Below are positions 34,720 to 43,576 of a stretch of DNA of 64,000 nt, piece by piece (within the stretch, counting starts at the first letter, position 1; each line of letters opens with the position of its first letter). A program made the position numbers and the translations under genes. Under the pieces are notes generated by a model, which was not told the origin of the DNA, ran no database searches, and saw nothing but the letters and a program-made list of their open reading frames with translations. This DNA comes from Pirellulales bacterium (lineage in GTDB: Bacteria; Planctomycetota; Planctomycetia; Pirellulales; PALSA-1355), in assembly GCA_022844125.1 (NCBI GenBank), contig JALHMI010000012.1, positions 1 through 64,000 on the forward strand, read 5' to 3'.

Positions 34720-35864
34720 TGGCAAATTCTCTCGTTGAGAAAGCAAACAAGATTCTCTCTGAAGCGCAAGAGCTTGCGGCGCGGGCTACGTCGTGGACTG
34801 AGTTTTCAAATGCGGTGCTTGGCCAGCATGATAGCCTTGTTGCGCGCGCGTTTCCTCGGATGACTGAGCGTCAGGCGTTCTATGAGATGCCGCAGTACGC
34901 AACTGTAAACGATTTGCTCCTATCACTGATCAAGCAGCATGGGGTCGAGCAAGGTGCCTCGACTCGAAAAAGCGGCAAGTTCGTAGTGCGAGTCCCGAAG
35001 ACACTCCATGCAAGCCTGGAAGTTGAGGCCAGCCAGGAGGGGGTCAGCCTCAATCAGTTAGCGCTTTCCAAGTTAGCGATCCGCCTCAATGACGCAACTG
35101 ACTTAACCAAGATGTTGATTGCGGAGGCATTTCGGCATGTATACGACGGCTATTCAACCGACCGCGTGATCGTGCATCCCGACTTAAACCGGCAGTTCTT
35201 AACTGAGTGCCGTAAGCTCGGATTGAACAAGAGCGATTACGACTTGAATCACCTCTTGCAAGATATTCGAAAGAGCAATCCGGCGCTTCTGCCGCCCGCC
35301 ACTAAGAAACCGCAAATTACCGACTATGACGAATTCCTTTTCGCTAGTGAGATCGCATTTCGTCACCTGCAACGCAGTGAGGGCGTGACGTTGGATCAGG
35401 TGCTTTGCGATCCAGCCATGCGAGAGAAATTTGACGAAATAGGCAAGCGGCTTTCAAAGACAATGGACGTATTTAAGCTGCGGATGGGCGCACTTTACTT
35501 GCGCAAGACTCACCGCCTAGCTCCGAGCGTCACTCCTTCGCAGCAGTTTGATCTGTTGAAAGCTGGAACCATAAAGCAATTGAACCTAAAGAATCTGCCG
35601 GAGTTTCCTGGCATGTATGTCTTCTACGAAGACGTTAGGCCGATCTATGCTGGAGAAACGGCGCAACTGCGCCATCGGATCCAACTGCATCTCGAAACAT
35701 CGGAGCATCTATTCCTGCCTCAGTGGCTTGACTTGGGTTTTGAGACCTCGCTGGAACTGAGATTCCACGCAGTCCCGAATGCCAAGTCCAAGGAGAGATT
35801 GCTTTGGCTCAACCAGTTTATTAATCGAGAGCGGCCACCGCTGAACTATCAAGCAGCCGCTTAA
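34719..35864 (+). CDS. HicB-type ribbon-helix-helix protein fused to a GIY-YIG nuclease domain
   Basis: 381 residues. Residues about 85-122 (SGKFVVRVPKTLHASLEVEA, then GVSLNQLALSKLA) match the C-terminal DNA-binding ribbon-helix-helix of HicB antitoxins. Residues 123-290 are helical with no recognised fold. Residues about 293-377 fit a GIY-YIG nuclease: PGMYVFY, IYAGETAQLRHR with the conserved arginine, and a final SKERLLWLNQFI segment with the catalytic-type glutamate (about 359) and PPLN. Gene order (coupled small protein upstream, divergent adenine methyltransferase, shared operator-like palindrome) suggests a restriction or regulatory module. GIY-YIG restriction enzymes are known (Eco29kI, Hpy188I), but this fusion is not one I recognise. 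Confidence 0.75.
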   Translation: MANSLVEKANKILSEAQELAARATSWTEFSNAVLGQHDSLVARAFPRMTERQAFYEMPQYATVNDLLLSLIKQHGVEQGASTRKSGKFVVRVPKTLHASLEVEASQEGVSLNQLALSKLAIRLNDATDLTKMLIAEAFRHVYDGYSTDRVIVHPDLNRQFLTECRKLGLNKSDYDLNHLLQDIRKSNPALLPPATKKPQITDYDEFLFASEIAFRHLQRSEGVTLDQVLCDPAMREKFDEIGKRLSKTMDVFKLRMGALYLRKTHRLAPSVTPSQQFDLLKAGTIKQLNLKNLPEFPGMYVFYEDVRPIYAGETAQLRHRIQLHLETSEHLFLPQWLDLGFETSLELRFHAVPNAKSKERLLWLNQFINRERPPLNYQAAA

Positions 35865-36109
35865 ATCGCACAGTAGGACACTACAGCAAACCTCCTCTGC
35901 GCGAGATGCGATCACGCATGGCTTGGTTAGCGTTCATGGCCTTCGCGGTGCGCGGTCGCGCCGCTCCCTAGCCCCTGTTCGCGAATCCAGCCCGCTGTCG
36001 AGGAATCGACGCGCGCGTCCTCCGAGGGGCATCCTCGCTGGTGCTTCCGGATAGCATTGGGTCGCCAGCAAAAGCCTGGCAGTCTTTCCACGAAGTCAAT
36101 GAACAAAAC

Positions 36110-36502
36110 ATGAACGCGGACATCAAGGCTTACAACGCGGGGCAGGAAACCAGCGACCGAAAGATTTGCGAACTGCTCTCGGCCGAGATCGACAGAAGGC
36201 TGCCCGAGGCGGAGTCGAAAATTTGGCATCGCCACCCCGTGTGGTTCCTGGAGGGGAATCCGATTGTCGGATACAGCAAACTCAAGGCGGGCATTCGCCT
36301 GATGTTCTGGAGCGGAGTGGACTTCGAAGAGGAGCGATTGCAGCCCGGCACCGGGAAGTTCAAGGACGCGTCGGTCACCTACACCGCGGCGGACGAGGTG
36401 AACACGACCGAGCTGGCACGGTGGCTGAAGAAGTCGCGCGAGATCCAGTGGGACTACAAAAACATCTACAAGACCAAAGGCAAGTTGAAGCGACTCAAGT
36501 AG
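36110..36502 (+). CDS. DUF1801 domain-containing protein
   Basis: 130 residues; ATG at 36110 chosen because family similarity starts at MNADIKAYNAGQ. SKIWHRHPVWFLEGNPIVGYS and KAGIRLMFWSG are typical of DUF1801, a small alpha/beta family (YdhG-like) of unknown function. It lies just past the nuclease island and has normal high GC, so it is probably outside it. Confidence 0.8.
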   Translation: MNADIKAYNAGQETSDRKICELLSAEIDRRLPEAESKIWHRHPVWFLEGNPIVGYSKLKAGIRLMFWSGVDFEEERLQPGTGKFKDASVTYTAADEVNTTELARWLKKSREIQWDYKNIYKTKGKLKRLK

Positions 36503-36515
36503 CTAACGTCCTGGA

Positions 36516-36633
36516 AGCCCGACTCGTGAGCGAGGGAATCTCTCAAGACGGTGACACCACGAGACAAAGATCCACGAAGTTTGTTTTCGAAACAAATTCG
36601 GGCGATGCTTCTCCCTCGCTTACACTTCGGGCT
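36516..36633. repeat. Inverted repeat, CCCTCGCTTAC family
   Basis: AGCCCGACTCGTGAGCGAGG plus G (36516-36536) and CCCTCGCTTACACTTCGGGC plus T (36613-36633) are imperfect complements flanking 76 bp. The remaining space to the M20 peptidase contains a small CCCCTCCC/GGGAGGG-rich tract but no gene. Confidence 0.75.
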
Positions 36634-36820
36634 ACCAGACGAGGAGGACTGAAGATGGTGAGGACCGCTGGTTGAGGTCAACGCGATGCAGGATACCCCC
36701 TCCCCACAAGGGGGAGGGAGCCAGATACGCGTTCTCATTTGCCAGCCACTGTGCGAAACGTTCCTTCCTGCTCCCTCCCACTCCGTGGGGAGGGTTGGGG
36801 AGGGGGGAATCCACACTCCA

Positions 36821-38011
36821 CTACAACCCGCGCTTGCCGAATTGATAGAGCGCTTCGCTGGCAACGTGGAGCTGATCGAGGGCCAGCCATTCGTCAGCCG
36901 TGTGGGCCTGATCGATCGAGCCGGGACCGAAGACGACCGAAGGCACGCCGGCTGCAGCGTAAGCGGCCGCATCGGTGCCGAAGGGGACGCCGATCTTTCC
37001 GCCGGCGAGACCCACGGCTTGCACGGCGCGGTGGAGCGCGTCGGCAATGGGCGCGTTGTTGTCGTCGGGCAGACCCAGGCCGATGAGGAACGGCTTGCCG
37101 TGCTCGAGTTGGACGGAGTCGCCTAGTTCGCGAGCCAGATAGTCGATCACGTTTTGCTGCGCCGCAAGTGGCTCTTCGCGCGGCAACAGGCGGCGGTCGA
37201 TCTCGATCGTGCAATGGTCGGGCACCGTGTTCACGCTGAGGCCGCCGGTGATCGTGCCGACGCTCACGGTCGGATTGCCGCAGAGGGGATGTTCGCCGAG
37301 TGTGTGCGCCACTTCGCGCTGGTAGCGCTCGAGGGCCGCGAGGACGGGCGCCATGCGGAAGATCGCGTTCACGCCGAGGTGCGGCTGCGAGCTGTGGCCC
37401 GCGCGACCGCGGGTGTGCAAGCGCCAGCGAACGACGCCCTTGTGCGCAACGACGACTTGCAGTTGCGTAGGCTCGGCCACCACGGCGACGTCCGGCTGGC
37501 GGGGAATGATCGAGCCGGATTCGCTCCACAGACGAGTGAGTGCGGTTGCGCCGCTGTACCCGTGCTCTTCGTTGACGGTGCAGGCCATGATGATCGTGGG
37601 CATGCCGGCGGGACGTTCGGCGGCCAGTCGGGCGAGCGCGCCGAGCATAGCGGTCATGCCACCCTTGATGTCGCAGGAACCGCGGCCATAGAGCCGGCCC
37701 TCGCGCACGGTGGGCGTCCAGGGTTCGATCGTCATGCCGTCGACGGGCACCGTGTCTTGATGCGCTTCGAACAGGACGAGCGGGCCGCCTTCGCTGGCCG
37801 GCACAGCGCCGTCGAGCCGGGCGACGATGTTCTCGCGCTTTACGTCGACGTGCTGCCGCTGATAGGGGAGGCCGAGCGAGCGGAACAGGTTTTCGAGATA
37901 GTCGGTCACCCGATACTCGAAATACTCGGGGCCGCTGACGGGCTTGCCCATCGGGTTGACGCTGGGAATGGCGACCAGTTCGCTGAGCGTTCGGGTGAGG
38001 TCGAGCGTCAT
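36821..38011 (-). CDS. M20 family metallopeptidase (ArgE/DapE type)
   Basis: 396 residues. Metal-site motifs of the M20 di-zinc amidohydrolases are present: FEAHQDTVPVDG (first His and Asp), GRGSCDIKGGMTAML (bridging Asp), and NEEHGYSGA (catalytic Glu pair). The last metal histidine is in SIDQAHTADEWL. The lid domain lies between about residues 180 and 290. Family members deacylate N-acyl amino acids such as N-acetylornithine or cleave dipeptides; which one applies here is not clear. The ATG at 38011 (MTLDLTRTLSELVAIPSVNP) is where family similarity begins. Confidence 0.9.
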   Translation of the reverse strand: MTLDLTRTLSELVAIPSVNPMGKPVSGPEYFEYRVTDYLENLFRSLGLPYQRQHVDVKRENIVARLDGAVPASEGGPLVLFEAHQDTVPVDGMTIEPWTPTVREGRLYGRGSCDIKGGMTAMLGALARLAAERPAGMPTIIMACTVNEEHGYSGATALTRLWSESGSIIPRQPDVAVVAEPTQLQVVVAHKGVVRWRLHTRGRAGHSSQPHLGVNAIFRMAPVLAALERYQREVAHTLGEHPLCGNPTVSVGTITGGLSVNTVPDHCTIEIDRRLLPREEPLAAQQNVIDYLARELGDSVQLEHGKPFLIGLGLPDDNNAPIADALHRAVQAVGLAGGKIGVPFGTDAAAYAAAGVPSVVFGPGSIDQAHTADEWLALDQLHVASEALYQFGKRGL

Positions 38012-38103
38012 GATGGCGATCCGTGCGAGGCAGTGTCCGTTGCGAGCGGGGGCGGGCGGAGCGGTCAATCATAACGGGCGGCGCGGCGTTTGGCGCGTGT
38101 GCG

Positions 38104-38367
38104 TTAGTCGCTCGCCGCCTGTTTCCTGTCGTCATCGACCGGATAGCCAAGATCGTCGTAGGTTGTGTAGCAAAGCTTGACGACTCGATCGGCCTTGAGC
38201 ATCAGAAATACGCCGATCAGAAACGAAGCTGAAGCGCCCAAGGCATAGTTCAGGGCGGAATAGTCCTTGGTGGCAAAAAAGCAGAAGCCGAACGTAGTGA
38301 CGCCGTACGCCATCCAGAAAACGCCGATCGACCGTACCGCAACTCCGAACGCCTGCTGGACAGTCAT
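38104..38367 (-). CDS. Small membrane protein, hypothetical
   Basis: 87 residues; ATG at 38367 with GGGAGGA 7 bp upstream. Two hydrophobic helices (about 8-30 and 38-59) precede a charged C-terminus ending DDDRKQAASD. No family recognised. It is divergent from the nuo operon. Confidence 0.7.
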   Translation of the reverse strand: MTVQQAFGVAVRSIGVFWMAYGVTTFGFCFFATKDYSALNYALGASASFLIGVFLMLKADRVVKLCYTTYDDLGYPVDDDRKQAASD

Positions 38368-38661
38368 GCCGTGTCCTCCCGGGGTTATGTTCGGCTGTGG
38401 CCGCCCCTTACGCTCGGATGGCGGCGACAGTAATACAGTAATACTGAACCGCGATGAAAAGCGGGCGAGTGCGAACACCGAGCACTGCTGGATCGCCACG
38501 GGGAGGCAGGGACGGAGCGGCGGGCAGGGCTTCGACATTTAGCGGGAGCGAAATCGGGGAGTGACCCGGCTGGCTTGACCGGCTGGGCACGCATTCGCTA
38601 GGATGCTCGCAGCGCCAGAAGGGCCAGTGGGGGCCTAGGTTTAGGGCGATTTTGAGTGGGA
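38368..38661. other. Spacer upstream of the nuo operon
   Basis: No gene is supported here. It should carry the promoter of the small membrane protein and possibly that of a short transcript ending at the hairpin at 38662. Confidence 0.4.
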
Positions 38662-38686
38662 AGACCCGGCGAACGGGTCTTTTCTT
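38662..38686 (+). terminator. Terminator-like hairpin in the nuo upstream region
   Basis: AAGACCCG, 5-nt loop, CGGGTCTT followed by TTCTT. It reads in the nuo direction about 130 bp before nuoA. It may insulate nuo from upstream transcription or act as a leader attenuator if the promoter lies upstream. Confidence 0.6.
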
Positions 38687-38693
38687 AGAAGCA

Positions 38694-38717
38694 ACTTTGT
38701 GACAAGATTCACAAAGT
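38694..38717. promoter_or_regulatory. CRP/FNR-family operator candidate upstream of nuoA
   Basis: Perfect palindrome ACTTTGTGA, 6 bp, TCACAAAGT. Its core TGTGA-N6-TCACA is the classical CRP consensus. It is centred about 108 bp before the nuoA start codon. Confidence 0.6.
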
Positions 38718-38813
38718 GACGCGGACCCGGTTGCGCGCCCGCACACGTCGCAGCCGCAGGCCGCGACGTTTCGTGCCGCGCATTGGGGCAACTGCCGCCG
38801 GAAACGACCTGCC

Positions 38814-39212
38814 ATGGAATCTGCCGTCCTGCCCGTTTTTCTGTTCGTGGTCGCCGCCACCGGATTGGCCGTGGGCCTGCTGGTGCTCAGCGCGCTGGTG
38901 GGGCCGAGCAAGAACGGCAAAGTCAAGGAAATGCCGTACGAGAGCGGCATGGATCCGATTCACGATACGCACCGCCGCTTCGACGTGCGGTTTTACCTGG
39001 TGGCGATCGCCTTCCTGGTGTTCGACGTGGAACTGTTGTTCCTTTATCCCTGGGCCGTGGCCAGCCGCAATCCGCTCGGCATCGATCGTGCAGTGAGCGA
39101 GGGGCTGGTCGAGAGCCGCGGGCTGGTGTTTGCCGAGGTGCTGGTGTTTCTCGCGTTGCTCGCGGCGAGTTTTGTGTATGCCTGGCGCAAGGGGGTGTTC
39201 CGGTGGCGATAG
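38814..39212 (+). CDS. nuoA: NADH-quinone oxidoreductase subunit A
   Basis: 132 residues, three membrane helices (about 6-28, 62-84, 98-122). The conserved loop YESGMDPI...RFDVRFYLVAIAFLVFDVE contains the NuoA signature and membrane acidic residues. It is part of the membrane arm of complex I next to the quinone site. First gene of a complete nuoA-N operon; overlaps nuoB by 10 bp. Confidence 0.95.
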   Translation: MESAVLPVFLFVVAATGLAVGLLVLSALVGPSKNGKVKEMPYESGMDPIHDTHRRFDVRFYLVAIAFLVFDVELLFLYPWAVASRNPLGIDRAVSEGLVESRGLVFAEVLVFLALLAASFVYAWRKGVFRWR

Positions 39213-39784
39213 AGATTCCTGAAAACGTTGTCGTGAGCCGCTTGGATTCGCTGGCCAGTTGGTGCCGCAAGAACAGCTTGTGGCCGATGCCGTTTGCCAC
39301 GGCCTGCTGCGGCATCGAGTTGATGGCTACTGGCGCGAGCAAGCACGACCTGGCCCGGTTCGGCGCGGAGGTCATGCGGTTCAGCCCGCGGCAGTGCGAT
39401 CTGATGATCGTGGCCGGGCGCGTGGTAATGAAGATGCTGCCCGTGCTGCAGCGAATCTGGCAGCAGATGCACGAGCCGAAGTGGTGCATCTCGATGGGTG
39501 CGTGTGCTTCGACCGGCGGCGTGTTCGATACCTATAGCGTGGTGCAGGGGATCGACCGGTTCATTCCGGTCGACATGTATGTGCCCGGCTGCCCGCCGCG
39601 GCCGGAACAGTTGATCCAGGCGATCATCGACCTGCAGGACAAGATTCAAGCCGAAGGCACGATCGGCGGGCGAGAATTCGCCATGCGAAGCCGCCAGCAG
39701 CCCAAGCGGGCGCTGGTCGAGCTGAACGTGCTCTCGCTGCCGCGCGGTGTCAGCAACCTGCCGCAAGGCGTGCGGGTGGAATAA
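39203..39784 (+). CDS. nuoB: NADH-quinone oxidoreductase subunit B
   Basis: 193 residues from a GTG overlapping the end of nuoA. It binds the terminal 4Fe-4S cluster N2 through FATACCGIELMA (tandem cysteines), the cysteine of SMGACASTGG and that of VPGCPPRPEQ. The cluster passes electrons to quinone. The track ORF starting at 38783 includes out-of-frame nuoA sequence and is not the gene start. Confidence 0.96.
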   Translation: MAIEIPENVVVSRLDSLASWCRKNSLWPMPFATACCGIELMATGASKHDLARFGAEVMRFSPRQCDLMIVAGRVVMKMLPVLQRIWQQMHEPKWCISMGACASTGGVFDTYSVVQGIDRFIPVDMYVPGCPPRPEQLIQAIIDLQDKIQAEGTIGGREFAMRSRQQPKRALVELNVLSLPRGVSNLPQGVRVE

Positions 39785-39790
39785 CCAGAC

Positions 39791-40288
39791 ATGATCAAGC
39801 CCGAAACGATCACAGCCCTTGGCGAGCGGTTCCCGGCCGTGCGGTTCAGCGAATTTCGCGACCAGCACCGGGCGGCGGTGCCTGCTGCGGAACTGGCCGA
39901 GGTTTTTGCGTTCGTCAAGGAAACGCGGGGGTTTGACCTGCTGGTCGACGTGACCTGCGTCGACTATTTGAACTATCGCAATGCGGAAGATCGTTTCGGC
40001 CTGGTGTATTTGCTGGCCAACACGACGACGAACGAGCGGCTGACGCTGCGCGTGTATGTGAACGAGCCGAACCTCTCGGTGCCCTCGGCCACGCCCTTTT
40101 GGAAGGGCGCGAACTGGCTGGAGCGCGAGGTGTACGACATGTTCGGGATTGAATTCGCGGGGCATCCGGACCTGCGGCGGATTCTGCTGCCGGATGAGTT
40201 CACGGCGCATCCATTGCGGAAAGACTATCCGCTGCAAGGGCGCGGTGAGCGGCATAACTTCCCGGTACTGACGCGCGAAGAAGGCTGA
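39791..40288 (+). CDS. nuoC: NADH-quinone oxidoreductase subunit C
   Basis: 165 residues, the 30-kDa subunit of the hydrophilic connecting module. LVDVTCVDYLNY, the WLEREVYDMFGIEFAGHPDL signature and LRKDYPLQG near the C-terminus identify it. It is separate from nuoD, unlike the E. coli nuoCD fusion. It is followed by a 111-bp space with a palindromic repeat. Confidence 0.95.
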   Translation: MIKPETITALGERFPAVRFSEFRDQHRAAVPAAELAEVFAFVKETRGFDLLVDVTCVDYLNYRNAEDRFGLVYLLANTTTNERLTLRVYVNEPNLSVPSATPFWKGANWLEREVYDMFGIEFAGHPDLRRILLPDEFTAHPLRKDYPLQGRGERHNFPVLTREEG

Positions 40289-40310
40289 GAAAGGATCGAA
40301 CACTAGCGTC

Positions 40311-40374
40311 ATAACCCGAAGCGTAAGCGAGGTGAGCCAACGCGTGCTCCTGCCTCGCTTACGCTTCGAGTTAT
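40311..40374. repeat. Inverted repeat inside the nuo operon (nuoC-nuoD)
   Basis: ATAACCCGAAGCGTAAGCGA plus GG (40311-40332) and CCTCGCTTACGCTTCGAGTT plus AT (40353-40374) form a 22-bp stem with one mismatch and a 20-nt loop. The first track start of nuoD falls inside it, which argues for the later start at 40400. Confidence 0.85.
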
Positions 40375-40399
40375 GAGAAACTGTCCGCGATCGAGTGAT

Positions 40400-41632
40400 A
40401 TGTCTGTAGCTGACAACAAAAAGAAGACGCTTGCTGATCTGGCCGGAGCCGAGGCCCGCGATTATCGCTGGACCTTGAACTTCGGTCCGCAGCATCCCGC
40501 CACGCACACGACGTTGCGGCTGGTGCTGATGCTCGATGGCGAACGCGTGGTCGACGCGATTCCGGACATCGGCTATCTGCACTCGGGCTTCGAGAAGATC
40601 GGCGAGCACCTGGATTACAACCAGTATGTCACGGTCACCGACCGGATGAACTACATCTCGCCGCTGGCGAACAACGTGGCCTGGCACGGGGCGGTCGAGC
40701 GGCTGCTGGGGCTGGAGCTCACTCCGCGGTGCAAGTACCTGCGGACGATCGTGGCCGAGCTCGCCCGGATCAGCGATCACCTGCTGTGCAACGGGGCCGT
40801 GGGGCTGGACGTGGGCGCGTTCACGTTCTTTCTGTACGGCTTCTACCAGCGCGAAGTGCTGTACGACATCTTCGAGACGCTGTGCGGGGCCCGGTTTACG
40901 AACAGCTATACGCGCGTCGGCGGGTTGATGTACGATGCGACGCCGCTAGTGATCGAAAAGATTCGCACTTTCGTGCGGACGTTCCCCAAAACGCTCGACG
41001 ACATGGAACGGCTGCTCAACCGCAACCGGATCTTCGTCGATCGGACCAAGGGCGTGGGCATCCTGAGCAAGGAAGAAGCCATGAATCGCAGCGCCACGGG
41101 GCCGATTGCCCGGGCGAGCGGCGTGACGCGCGACCTGCGGAAGGACGAGCCGTACCTGGCTTACGCCGATTTCGATTTCAACGTTTGCTGTGCGACGGCC
41201 GGCGATTGCTTCGCGCGGTACCTGGTCCGCATGGCCGAGATGCGCGAGAGCCTGAAGATCGTTACGCAAGCGATCGAGAATCTGCCTTCGGGGCCGGTGA
41301 ACGTGGGCATTGACGAGCGGACCACGCTGCCGAGCAAGAAGCAGGTTTATTCGACGATCGAAGGGACGATCTCGCACTTCGAGATGGTGATGGCCAATCG
41401 CGGGTTCACCGTACCGGAAGAAGAATCGTACGCGGCGATCGAGTCGCCGAACGGCGAGCTTGGATTTTATCTGGCCGGCGATGGCACGGACGTGGCTTAT
41501 CGGGCCCGCTGCCGGCCGCCGTCGTTCATTCACTTTTCGCTGTTCCCTGGATTGATTCGCGGGCACACGTTGTCGGACATTGTGGCCGTGCTGGGGAGTT
41601 TGAACATTATTGCCGCGGAGCTGGACAGGTAG
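40400..41632 (+). CDS. nuoD: NADH-quinone oxidoreductase subunit D
   Basis: 410 residues, the 49-kDa subunit that forms the quinone pocket with NuoB. The signature NFGPQHPATHTTLRLVL near the N-terminus and DIGYLHSGFEKI contain the quinone-site His. RCRPPSFIHFS and the terminal IAAELDR match the family. The ATG at 40400 (MSVADNKKK) was chosen to exclude the upstream repeat. The stop codon overlaps the nuoE GTG by one base. Confidence 0.96.
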   Translation: MSVADNKKKTLADLAGAEARDYRWTLNFGPQHPATHTTLRLVLMLDGERVVDAIPDIGYLHSGFEKIGEHLDYNQYVTVTDRMNYISPLANNVAWHGAVERLLGLELTPRCKYLRTIVAELARISDHLLCNGAVGLDVGAFTFFLYGFYQREVLYDIFETLCGARFTNSYTRVGGLMYDATPLVIEKIRTFVRTFPKTLDDMERLLNRNRIFVDRTKGVGILSKEEAMNRSATGPIARASGVTRDLRKDEPYLAYADFDFNVCCATAGDCFARYLVRMAEMRESLKIVTQAIENLPSGPVNVGIDERTTLPSKKQVYSTIEGTISHFEMVMANRGFTVPEEESYAAIESPNGELGFYLAGDGTDVAYRARCRPPSFIHFSLFPGLIRGHTLSDIVAVLGSLNIIAAELDR

Positions 41633-42144
41633 TGGCCGTTCTCACCGAAGATATGATCGCCGCGATCAAGGACTACTTTCCGCGTTATCCGACGCGGCAG
41701 GCGGTCACCTTGCCGGCGCTGCACATTGTGAACGAGCGGCTGCGCTACGTGCCGCTCGAGGCGGTGGTCGAGATCGCGCAGCTCTTGGAGCTGGCGCCCG
41801 CACAAGTGCAGGACACGCTCTCATTCTACGGCTACTTCAAGCAGGACAAACCGCACGGCGAAACGCGGGCCTGGGTGTGCCGGTCGATTGCCTGCGCTCT
41901 GCGCGACGGCGAGCAGGTGCTGGAGCACATGTGCCACGCGGCGGGAATTCATCCTGGCGAGACGACCAGGGACAACAAGCTGACGATTGAATTTGCCGAG
42001 TGCCTGGGCGCTTGCGAGTACGCTCCCTGTATGTTGGCCGGCGACGTGCTGCACAAGAACCTGACGAACGAATCGGCCGAAGCGTTTGTGAAGCAAACAT
42101 GCAGCGGACACGGTGGAAACGGTCAAGCAGGCTCAACGCACTAA
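41632..42144 (+). CDS. nuoE: NADH-quinone oxidoreductase subunit E
   Basis: 170 residues from a GTG overlapping the nuoD stop. The N-terminal helical domain precedes a thioredoxin-like ferredoxin that binds 2Fe-2S cluster N1a through CRSIAC and CLGACEYAPC. It belongs to the NADH-oxidising tip with NuoF and NuoG. A hairpin repeat separates it from nuoF. Confidence 0.94.
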   Translation: MAVLTEDMIAAIKDYFPRYPTRQAVTLPALHIVNERLRYVPLEAVVEIAQLLELAPAQVQDTLSFYGYFKQDKPHGETRAWVCRSIACALRDGEQVLEHMCHAAGIHPGETTRDNKLTIEFAECLGACEYAPCMLAGDVLHKNLTNESAEAFVKQTCSGHGGNGQAGSTH

Positions 42145-42152
42145 TCGAACAG

Positions 42153-42179
42153 AGCCCCGCCGGCAGAGCCGGGGGCTAT
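42153..42179. repeat. Hairpin repeat inside the nuo operon (nuoE-nuoF), CCCCCGGCT family copy 3
   Basis: AGCCCCGCCGGCAGAGCCGG plus GGGCTAT; strong stem with a short loop. Same family as the copies at 9335, 12790 and 63667. Confidence 0.8.
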
Positions 42180-42208
42180 GAAGAATTACAACGGCCGCAA
42201 AGCGAATC

Positions 42209-43561
42209 ATGCCTTTTGAACCTGTACTGCTGGCGAACATCAACAAGCCCGAGAGCTACACGCTGCGCGTGTACGAGGCTGGTGGCGGCTATCAGGGTCT
42301 GCGCAAGGTCCTGAAGGAGAAGACGCCGGCCGAGTTCATCGAGCTGGTGAAGAGCAGCAACCTGCGGGGTCGCGGCGGGGCCGGCTTTCCCACGGGGCTG
42401 AAGTGGTCCTTCCTGCCGAAGGATCATCCCGGCCCGGTGTACATGTGCATCAACGCCGACGAGAGCGAGCCCGGCACGTTCAACAATCGGATCCTGATGG
42501 AACTGGATCCGCACCAGGTGATCGAAGGGATCATCCTGAGCTGTTATGCCACGAAGGCGGTGACGGCGTACCTGTATATTCGCGTTGAGTACCCGACCTG
42601 CTACCAGCGTTTGCAGCAGGCGATTGACGAGTGTTATGCGGCGGGGCTGTTGGGCAAGAACATTGCCGGCAGCGACTTCTCGCTCGATATCTATCTGCAT
42701 CGCGGGGCGGCCGCGTACATCTGCGGAGAAGAGACCGGGCTGATCGAAAGCCTCGAAGGCAAGCGGGCCTGGCCGCGGATCAAGCCGCCGTTCCCGGCGG
42801 TGGAAGGTGTGTTCCGCAAGCCGACCGTGGTGAACAACATCGAGACCGTGTGCTGTGTGACGCAGATCGCGGCCCGCGGCGTCGAGTGGTTCAAGAGCAT
42901 TGGCGTGCCGAGCGATCCGAACAATCCGCGCGATCCGGGGAGCTATGGCCCCAAGCTGTACTGCTTGAGCGGGCATGTGAACAAGCCGGGCTGCTACGAA
43001 GCGCCGCTGGGCATCACTTGCCGGCAATTGATCGACGAGTACGGCGGCGGCATCTGGAAAGGCCGCAAGGCGAAGGCCGCGATTCCGGGCGGCATCAGCA
43101 TGGGCCTGTTCACCGCAGCCGAGTTCGACACCCCGCTCGACTTTGCCGGTCCGGGCAAGGTCGGCTGCCTGGGCCTGGGAACCGCGGCCGTTGTGGTGCT
43201 GGACGAAACCGTGTCGATGGTCGACTTCCTGCACAACAGTTGCCGGTTCTTCGCTCACGAGAGCTGCGGGCAGTGCACGCCCTGTCGCGAGGGGACGCAC
43301 TGGAGCCTCACGATGCTCGAGCGGATCAAGGCGGGCAAGGGGCGGCTCAAGGATCTCGACCTGCTGCTGGAAATCGGCGACACGATCGGAATCATTCCGG
43401 GCACCACGATCTGCGGTCTCTCGGACGGCGCTGCCTGGCCGATCAAGAACGCGATCCGCAAATTCCGCCCCGAGTTCGAAGAATACATCAAGCGGACCAA
43501 TCCCACGGGATACATGGTCACTGAAGCCGTCAATGCTCTGCCCGTCGTGGCGTTGCACTAA
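42209..43561 (+). CDS. nuoF: NADH-quinone oxidoreductase subunit F
   Basis: 450 residues. It oxidises NADH with FMN and binds 4Fe-4S cluster N3. SNLRGRGGAGFPTGLKW is the NADH/FMN-binding glycine-rich loop, NADESEPGTFN and GEETGLIESLEG are FMN contacts, and ESCGQCTPCREG holds three of the four N3 cysteines. Length and order are standard. Confidence 0.97.
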   Translation: MPFEPVLLANINKPESYTLRVYEAGGGYQGLRKVLKEKTPAEFIELVKSSNLRGRGGAGFPTGLKWSFLPKDHPGPVYMCINADESEPGTFNNRILMELDPHQVIEGIILSCYATKAVTAYLYIRVEYPTCYQRLQQAIDECYAAGLLGKNIAGSDFSLDIYLHRGAAAYICGEETGLIESLEGKRAWPRIKPPFPAVEGVFRKPTVVNNIETVCCVTQIAARGVEWFKSIGVPSDPNNPRDPGSYGPKLYCLSGHVNKPGCYEAPLGITCRQLIDEYGGGIWKGRKAKAAIPGGISMGLFTAAEFDTPLDFAGPGKVGCLGLGTAAVVVLDETVSMVDFLHNSCRFFAHESCGQCTPCREGTHWSLTMLERIKAGKGRLKDLDLLLEIGDTIGIIPGTTICGLSDGAAWPIKNAIRKFRPEFEEYIKRTNPTGYMVTEAVNALPVVALH

Positions 43562-43576
43562 GCGAAAGCAAGCGTT

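Noticed and set aside
39044-40780. 578-codon antisense ORF over nuoA-D, and similar ones over nuoH-M
   Set aside because: Complement of conserved nuo genes.
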